The notes below the pieces were generated by a model, which saw only the letters and a list, made by a program, of their open reading frames with translations, ran no database searches and was not told where the DNA came from. The translations under genes and the position numbers were made by a program. Positions 6,297 to 10,256 of a stretch of 10,256 bases of DNA are shown here, one piece after another. This stretch comes from Chloroflexota bacterium. Lineage in GTDB: Bacteria; Chloroflexota; Limnocylindria; Limnocylindrales; CSP1-4. Each line of letters starts with the position of its first letter. Within the stretch, counting starts at the first letter, position 1. Where the stretch lies: NCBI GenBank assembly GCA_005881055.1, contig VBHW01000061.1:1-10256 (forward strand), given 5' to 3'.

Positions 6297-7878
6297 ACGC
6301 CGGGCTCCCTCTCGTCCCATCGGCAGCGCCGGCCTCCGAGCCGTCCCGCCGATCGCGGATGCCCACGAAGTTGACGACGGAGCCGGCGAAGAGGAGCCCC
6401 GCCGCGACGATCATCGCCAGGCGGAACGCATCCGTCGACGCGTCGTGTGCGGCCGCCACCGCGCGCGGATCGCTCGTCCGGGGCGGATTGAGGGGCGACA
6501 GCTCGCGACGGACCTCGGGAGACGAGGTGTCGAGTCCCGGCACGCGGGACGCCAGCATGCCGTAGAACGAGCCGCTGATGACGATGAACAGGACCGCGGC
6601 GAGGAGCGGCTGGCCGACGCGGGAGATCGCGTTGTTGATCGCCGATCCGAGGCCCGCGTTGCGCATCGGCACGGAGCCCATGAGCGTGTTCGTCAGCGGC
6701 GCGACGACGCACGAGATCCCGATGCCGAACAGGAGGATCGACGGCAGGACGTCCACGAGGTAGCCGGTGGACGGGACGAGGCTCGCCGGGTTCTCGAGCG
6801 AGGCCTTCCACGGGCTCGACGTTCCCGGGATCCGCGCGAGCCAAGCGAGGCCGAGGGCCATGATGAACGGCCCCGCCGTGAGGAACGGGCGGGCCCCGAT
6901 GCGACCGGCGATCGACCCGACGCGGGTCGACAGGAACGTGAGCATGAGCCCGACCGGGAGGCCGATGATCCCCGCCGCGAAAGCCGTGTAGCCGAGCGTG
7001 CCCTGGAGGAACAGGCCCTCGAACCCCAGGGACACATACAGGGCGCCGTAGATGAGCAGCGTCGAGAGGTTGATGACGGCGAACCCGCGCGAGCGGAAGA
7101 GGCTGAGTGGCACGAGCGGGTTCCGCGAGCGCGCCATCAGGATCGGGAACGCCACGGTGGCCACGAGCCCGATGCCGATGGCGACGAACGCGATCGGGTC
7201 GGCCCACTGCTTCTCCTGGCCCCGGATCGCCCCGAATGCGAGCCCGCCGACGGCGACCGCAATGACCGTCGCACCCAGCCAGTCGAACCGGCCGCTCGCG
7301 GACTCGTCCCGGCTCTCCTCCATGTACCGGGCTGTGGCGAACAGCGCGATCACGACGAGCGGCAGGTTGATGAGGAACGCGACGCGCCACGAGATCGAGT
7401 CGACGAGGAACCCGCCGACGATCGGTCCCAGGATCGTGGTGGCCGACGTCGCCGATGCCCAGATGCCGAAGGCGCGCGAGCGCGCGGCGCCCTCGAACGT
7501 CGCGGTGATGATCGACAGGGACCCCGGGACGAGGAGCGCGCCGGCCGCACCCTGGAGGATTCGGAACACGACGAGGAGCTCGAGGTTGGGCGCGATGCCG
7601 CACAGGACCGACGTGGCCCCGAAGCCCGCCAGGCCGATCGTGAAGATCCTCCGGCGTCCGAAGAAGTCCGCCAGCGCTCCGGCCAGGATGAGGAGCGCCG
7701 CGAGCGTCGCGAGGTAACCGCTCGTGACGTACGTCTGGCCCTCGAGGACGCCGACGATCGAGGCGGGCAGGTCCTCGCCGATCTTCTTGAGGGCGACGTT
7801 CACGACCGTCCCGTCCAGGAACACGATCCCGGAACCGAGGACAGCCGCGACCATCGTCCAGCGCTGGCGGACGGTCAC
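6292..7878 (-). CDS. DHA2-family MFS drug exporter (14 TM)
   Basis: Proton-driven multidrug or small-molecule efflux pump of the inner membrane, 528 residues from the GTG at 7878. Very hydrophobic throughout, consistent with the 14 helices of the DHA2 (EmrB/QacA-like) group. Signatures: FLDGTVVNVAL (20-30) in the first helix, motif A GALADFFGRRR (67-77) in the loop between helices 2 and 3, FRILQGAAGALLVPGSLSII (helix 4), and the antiporter motif C region ILGPIVGGFLVD (149-160) in helix 5. A long external loop with PWKASLENPASLVPSTGY lies in the C-terminal half, and the tail is short and polar. The GTG was chosen because AGGAG stands 6 bases upstream; an in-frame ATG at 7926 would add 16 Arg/Pro-rich residues and has no ribosome-binding site. 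It is divergent from the S51-like gene. The substrate is unknown. Confidence 0.92.
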   Translation of the reverse strand: MTVRQRWTMVAAVLGSGIVFLDGTVVNVALKKIGEDLPASIVGVLEGQTYVTSGYLATLAALLILAGALADFFGRRRIFTIGLAGFGATSVLCGIAPNLELLVVFRILQGAAGALLVPGSLSIITATFEGAARSRAFGIWASATSATTILGPIVGGFLVDSISWRVAFLINLPLVVIALFATARYMEESRDESASGRFDWLGATVIAVAVGGLAFGAIRGQEKQWADPIAFVAIGIGLVATVAFPILMARSRNPLVPLSLFRSRGFAVINLSTLLIYGALYVSLGFEGLFLQGTLGYTAFAAGIIGLPVGLMLTFLSTRVGSIAGRIGARPFLTAGPFIMALGLAWLARIPGTSSPWKASLENPASLVPSTGYLVDVLPSILLFGIGISCVVAPLTNTLMGSVPMRNAGLGSAINNAISRVGQPLLAAVLFIVISGSFYGMLASRVPGLDTSSPEVRRELSPLNPPRTSDPRAVAAAHDASTDAFRLAMIVAAGLLFAGSVVNFVGIRDRRDGSEAGAADGTRGSPAS

Positions 7879-7966
7879 GGTGTGCTCCTGCAAGCGGCGG
7901 GCCGGTGCACGGTCCGGCAGCGGCATGGTGAGGCCGCGGCCGGTCCTCGGGCAAGCCGGTTCGATC

Positions 7967-7982
7967 TAGACTCGCCGCCATG
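7967..7982 (+). promoter_or_regulatory. Leaderless -10 promoter, TAGACT-N7-ATG
   Basis: TAGACT (7967-7972), seven bases (CGCCGCC), then ATG at 7980. There is no Shine-Dalgarno between hexamer and start, and the geometry places the transcript start at about the A of ATG. The match with the element at 4024-4039 (hexamer, spacing, spacer composition) supports both. The divergent MFS start is about 90-100 bases away on the other strand. Confidence 0.65.
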
Positions 7983-8720
7983 GCGGGACCGGTGGCGCTC
8001 GTCGGCTCGGGCGAGTTCCTCCCGAGCATGGCGGCGCTCGACGGGGACCTCCTCGTCGCGACCGGCCGGGCCCGCCCGAGGGTCGCTGTCGTCCCCACGG
8101 CCTCCTACCCGGACGGCGAGGCGGTGTTCCAGCGCTGGGCGGCCATGGGCGTCGAGCACTTCGGTGGGCTCGGGGCGGAGGTCGAGGCGGTGATGGTCCG
8201 GGACCGGGCCGCCGCCGAGGACCCCGCGTTCGCCCAGGCGGTCGGCGAGGCGGACCTCGTCTACTTCTCGGGCGGCAAGCCGGGCTACCTGCTCGACGTC
8301 CTCGCCGGCAGCGCCCTGTGGGCCGCCGCGCTCGCGGCGCACGAGCGTGGCGCGGTGCTCGCGGGCTGCTCGGCCGGGGCGATGGTCCTCACGGCCCACA
8401 TCACGGAGTTACGTCGGCGGATGCTCCCGTGGCCGCTGCGGTGGCGGCTGGCCCTCGGCGTGGTCGAGCGGGCGACGGTGTTCCCGCATTACGACCGCAT
8501 CCCGGAGGCGATGGCCGTGATCATGGCGTTCCAGGCCCCGAGGGGCACGTTCGTGCTGGGCATCGACGAGGGCACGGCCCTGGTCGGCCGGGACGGTTCG
8601 TGGCAGGTCCACGGCCGTGCCCGTGCCACCGTCTGGAACGGTCGCCGGCGCGAGCGGCACCGACCCGGCGACGTGTTCCGGCTCGACGAGGTGGAACGCG
8701 AGGTACCACCGGACCGATGA
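7980..8720 (+). CDS. Peptidase S51 / cyanophycinase-like protein
   Basis: Class I glutamine-amidotransferase-fold protein of 246 residues, related to dipeptidase E and cyanophycinase (serine hydrolases). LVGSGEFLP (7-15) opens the fold, VVPTAS (37-42) and YFSGGKPGYLLDVL (95-108) are conserved loops, and the nucleophile elbow GCSAGAM (129-135) gives Ser131 as the likely nucleophile. FPHYDRIPEA (168-177) offers His170 as the catalytic base, and GIDEGTALV (194-202) is a further family motif, close to the GIDE.TA of cyanophycinases. A strict aspartyl-dipeptidase or cyanophycinase function cannot be claimed; many relatives have unknown substrates. The ATG is fixed by the TAGACT promoter seven bases upstream and by the family-like N-terminus. 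No signal peptide is visible, so it is probably cytosolic. It converges on the broken zinc-ribbon gene across a 183-base gap. Confidence 0.88.
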   Translation: MAGPVALVGSGEFLPSMAALDGDLLVATGRARPRVAVVPTASYPDGEAVFQRWAAMGVEHFGGLGAEVEAVMVRDRAAAEDPAFAQAVGEADLVYFSGGKPGYLLDVLAGSALWAAALAAHERGAVLAGCSAGAMVLTAHITELRRRMLPWPLRWRLALGVVERATVFPHYDRIPEAMAVIMAFQAPRGTFVLGIDEGTALVGRDGSWQVHGRARATVWNGRRRERHRPGDVFRLDEVEREVPPDR

Positions 8721-8807
8721 CCCGTTCGCGGTGAACCTTTCCTCCCATGGGGCGGTATGAGAGGGCAACGAGTCGCTTCGGCCGGCACCGGATCGGTCTC
8801 GTGAGCG

Positions 8808-8862
8808 GAAGCCGGACGGGACGCAGCCCTTCTGGGATGGAGGAGGCGTCCCGACCGGCCTC
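8808..8862. other. Long imperfect hairpin between convergent genes
   Basis: CGGGACGC (8817-8824) pairs perfectly with GCGTCCCG (8846-8853). The helix continues past an A-A mismatch with GCCGG (8811-8815) and CCGGC (8855-8859), then past an A-C mismatch with GA/TC. Inside, CCC (8827-8829) pairs with GGG (8834-8836) around TTCT, leaving a purine-rich internal strand. It lies about 90 bases after the S51-like gene. It may be a terminator, a repeat palindrome or a small RNA; I recognise no known family. Confidence 0.45.
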
Positions 8863-8870
8863 CGTTATGT

Positions 8871-8890
8871 CTGGCCCTTTTCTGGGCCGG
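8871..8890. terminator. Hairpin after the zinc-ribbon gene
   Basis: GGCCC (8873-8877) and GGGCC (8884-8888) pair around the loop TTTTCT, extended by a T-G wobble and a C-G pair to 8871-8890. It lies 14 bases after the zinc-ribbon stop on the minus strand and faces the end of the S51-like gene on the plus strand. It could act on either convergent transcript. No T tract follows on either strand. Confidence 0.4.
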
Positions 8891-8903
8891 CTCTGCGGCG
8901 CGA

Positions 8904-9207
8904 TCAGCTCGGCTTGACGGCCCTGAAGCAGTCGGAGCAGTAGACCGGCCGATCCATCCGCGGCTTGAAGGGCACCTGGGCCTGGTTCCCGCACGACGAG
9001 CAGACCACCGCGAAGTACTCGCGGGCAGGTCGATCCTCCCCGCGCTCGTAGCCGCGCGGCCCGCCGATGTCGTGGAGGTCGTAGCCGCCCTCGCGCGCAG
9101 CACGCCGGCTGGCGCGGCAGCTCGTGCAGCGCTTCGGATCGGAGGCGAACCCCTTCTGCGCGTAGAACTCAGTCGACGCAGGCGATCGTTCGATCGGTGT
9201 AGGTCAC
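8904..9207 (-). pseudogene. Zinc-ribbon protein, frameshifted by internal deletion
   Basis: Remnant or mis-sequenced small zinc-binding protein of the type with paired CxxC knuckles. The GTG at 9207 has an excellent ribosome-binding site (GGGAGG, 6 bases upstream) and begins VTYTDRTIACVD, then hits TGA at 9171-9169. The next frame, from 9170, continues as expected: EFYAQKGFASDPKRCTSC, then REYFAVVCSSC and RPVYCSDCFRAVKPS, ending with TGA at 8904-8906. Three CxxC pairs survive; the second Cys of the first pair (CVDC in relatives) and about a dozen residues before EFYA are missing. A deletion of roughly 35 bases would explain both the gap and the frame change. Relatives occur as single-domain proteins of unknown function, perhaps nucleic-acid or protein binding. 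Whether this is real decay or an assembly error cannot be told from the sequence. Confidence 0.78.
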
Positions 9208-9361
9208 GGGTTGCCTCCCAAGCCGCGTGGTCGTGGTGCGCTCCGCCGGTCGCCGGCGTCGAGGCTCGCGGACTGGCGGGAGAGGCCGGTACCACGCGCC
9301 CCAGCTGCCGATGTCGAGGACCCAGAACGGGGCGCACCGGTATTCGGGCGGTAGGTTAGCA

Positions 9362-9401
9362 CCAGGCGTCGAAACCGGCCTTGCAGGGCCGGTGGGCCTG
9401 G
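9362..9401. other. Two-tier GC hairpin
   Basis: Outer arms CCAGGC (9362-9367) and GCCTGG (9396-9401) enclose inner arms ACCGGCC (9374-9380) and GGCCGGT (9387-9393). The loop is TTGCAG, with an internal loop of GTCGAA opposite GG. All 13 pairs are Watson-Crick. It lies in the divergent gap, upstream of the exonuclease gene, and may be a regulatory leader or a palindromic repeat. Confidence 0.5.
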
Positions 9402-9437
9402 CAGAGGGTGGCGGGCGAGCCGGCGAACCTGTCACAA

Positions 9438-9460
9438 TGCCGGCCAAGCTCGGGCCGGCA
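9438..9460. other. 8-bp hairpin upstream of the exonuclease gene
   Basis: TGCCGGCC (9438-9445) and GGCCGGCA (9453-9460) are exact reverse complements with a 7-base loop (AAGCTCG). The stem core resembles that of the hairpin at 9374-9393 (CCGGCC/GGCCGG), so the two could also pair with each other's arms. There is no T tract and no gene end nearby, so a terminator is unlikely. Confidence 0.5.
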
Positions 9461-9537
9461 GATCCGGCGGCCGCCCACGCGTCACCCGACCGACACGGTG
9501 ACCGGTCCGGGAGGGTGTCGCGCTTCGGACCCAAGGT

Positions 9538-9543
9538 GGGAGG
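9538..9543 (+). promoter_or_regulatory. Ribosome-binding site of the exonuclease gene
   Basis: GGGAGG stands 10 bases before the GTG at 9554. This favours GTG 9554 over in-frame GTGs at 9515 and 9536, since family members begin close to the LRLLHTADVHLG sequence that follows it. Confidence 0.5.
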
Positions 9544-9553
9544 CCCGCTCCGC

Positions 9554-10256
9554 GTGCTTCGACTGCTCCACACGGCCGACGTGCATCTGGGGGCCCGTCA
9601 TGCCGACCTCGGCGAGGCGGCGGCGGCGCAGCGCGAGCGCCAGTTCGCGGCGTTCCAGGCCACCGTCGAGCTCGCCCTCGACGAGAAGGTCGACCTGTTC
9701 CTCATCGCCGGCGACCTGTTCGACTCGAACACTGGAGCGCGTCGCGGCCCAGCTGAAGCGCCTCGCGCTGGCATCGATCCGGACCGTGATCCTGCCGGGC
9801 ACCCACGACGCGTACGACCGAGCCTCGATCTACCGCGCCCACGACCTGGCGGCGCTGGCCGGGGTGACCCCGGAGAGCGAGCTCATCGTCGTCCTCACGC
9901 CCGACCGCCCGGACGCGGACTTCCAGGTCCTCGACGCGGTCGTCCACGGCCGCCTGTTCGCCACGAAGCGGGCCCCGCACAGTCCGCTCGCCGGCTTCCG
10001 CGTGTCCGACGCGCCGGCCCGGACGTGGCGGATCGGCCTCATCCACGGCTCGCTCCACATCCGCGACCGCACCGACCACGACGACGTCGTCTTCACGAGC
10101 GAGGAGGTCGCGGCGTCGGGTCTCGACTACCTCGCGCTCGGGCACTGGCATTCGAGCCAGCAGGGCCGGGCCGGCAAGGTCACGTACGCGTACGCCGGAG
10201 CGCCCGAGCCCGTCGCGCTCGACCAGGACCGCGCGGGGAAGGTGCTCCTCGTCACC
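9554..10256 (+). pseudogene. SbcD/Mre11-family DNA repair exonuclease, frameshifted and cut by window end
   Basis: Metallophosphoesterase-type nuclease that would act with an SbcC/Rad50-like ATPase in double-strand-break repair. From the GTG at 9554 the first frame reads LRLLHTADVHLGARH (motif I, Asp9 and His11) to GDLFDSN (motif II, 53-59, codons 9710-9730). The homologous sequence then continues in another frame from about 9732: LERVAAQLKRLA, GTHD (9798-9809, the GNHD motif with Thr for Asn), LIHGSLH and GHWH (10140-10151). Relatives have about five or six more residues between DSN and LERVA, so a deletion of about 14 or 17 bases near 9731 explains both the missing segment and the shift. 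The rest of the protein runs past the window. It could be a pseudogene or a sequencing/assembly error; every catalytic motif that falls within the window is present apart from this gap. SbcC, if present, would be expected downstream. Confidence 0.82.

Larger units (their letters stand above)
9208..9553. other. 346-bp divergent intergenic region
   Basis: This region lies between the starts of the minus-strand zinc-ribbon gene and the plus-strand exonuclease gene, so it should hold promoters for both. It contains the GGGAGG ribosome-binding site of the zinc-ribbon gene next to 9207, a TAGGTTA at 9352-9358 that gives a TAnnnT hexamer on each strand, two strong hairpins (9362-9401 and 9438-9460), and a coding-like minus-strand stretch near 9290-9360. 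No tRNA, riboswitch or IS could be recognised. Confidence 0.6.

Noticed and set aside
7959..7969. GGTTCGATCTA as a tRNA T-loop.
   Set aside because: No matching T-stem, anticodon arm or acceptor stem surrounds it; it is part of the short divergent promoter region.
4574..8098. A 1174-codon open frame on the minus strand.
   Set aside because: Only its last 261 codons are a real gene (the methyltransferase). The rest is a shadow of the RDD and MFS genes in another frame, rich in Arg, Pro and Gly without family motifs.
6445..8193. A 582-codon plus-strand frame very rich in Arg, Asp and Glu.
   Set aside because: It is the antisense shadow of the MFS exporter; the composition is that expected opposite GC-rich membrane-protein codons.
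8721..8903. Possible tRNA-Sec (selC) in the structured convergent gap.
   Set aside because: No GTTCGANTC T-loop, no UCA anticodon arm and no acceptor ending could be found on either strand; the helices do not form a cloverleaf.
9169..9180. CVD-TGA in the zinc-ribbon gene looks like a CxxU selenocysteine motif, tempting next to selA and selB.
   Set aside because: The frame after the TGA is an Arg/Leu-rich shadow, while the family sequence (EFYAQKGF, then CTSC) resumes in a different frame. A frameshift explains it better than recoding.

Overview
The window is very GC-rich (roughly 70% or more by eye), with GC-ending codons in every real gene. It has short or overlapping gene junctions and a promoter style (TAGACT seven bases before a start codon) that suggests leaderless transcription. 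This fits a high-GC bacterium such as a Chloroflexota (Limnocylindria-like) or an actinomycete. The lineage is an inference and no gene here fixes it. No rRNA, tRNA, CRISPR array or insertion sequence is recognisable.

Layout. (1) 51-4026, plus strand: a tight three-gene operon of selA, selB and mobA, joined by two 4-base ATGA overlaps. SelA makes Sec-tRNA, SelB brings it to UGA codons, and MobA turns molybdopterin cofactor into its guanine-dinucleotide form. Selenocysteine-containing, bis-MGD formate dehydrogenases need all three activities, so the operon probably serves such an enzyme encoded elsewhere. (2) 4024-4587, plus: a metallo-beta-lactamase-fold hydrolase behind a probable leaderless promoter, with a likely frame break near its N-terminus. 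(3) 4574-7878, minus: a SAM-dependent methyltransferase, an RDD-family membrane protein and a DHA2-type MFS exporter, separated by hairpins. (4) 7980-8720, plus: a peptidase S51/cyanophycinase-like protein, divergent from the exporter and with the second TAGACT leaderless promoter. (5) 8721-8903: a convergent gap with two hairpins. (6) 8904-9207, minus: a zinc-ribbon protein broken by an internal deletion and frameshift. (7) 9208-9553: a divergent gap holding two strong GC hairpins and one coding-like stretch of unknown meaning. (8) 9554 to the end, plus: an SbcD/Mre11-type exonuclease, also frameshifted and cut by the window edge.

The selA-selB-mobA operon is the only clear functional unit; the other genes look like ordinary single-gene or two-gene neighbours. 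The most notable signals are the linkage of Sec and Mo-cofactor genes, the matched pair of leaderless promoters, a tandem repeat abutting a perfect hairpin at 5373-5431, and three frame breaks (near 4060, 9170 and 9731). The breaks are either real gene decay or errors in the sequence. I did not find a convincing new defence, mobile or RNA system.
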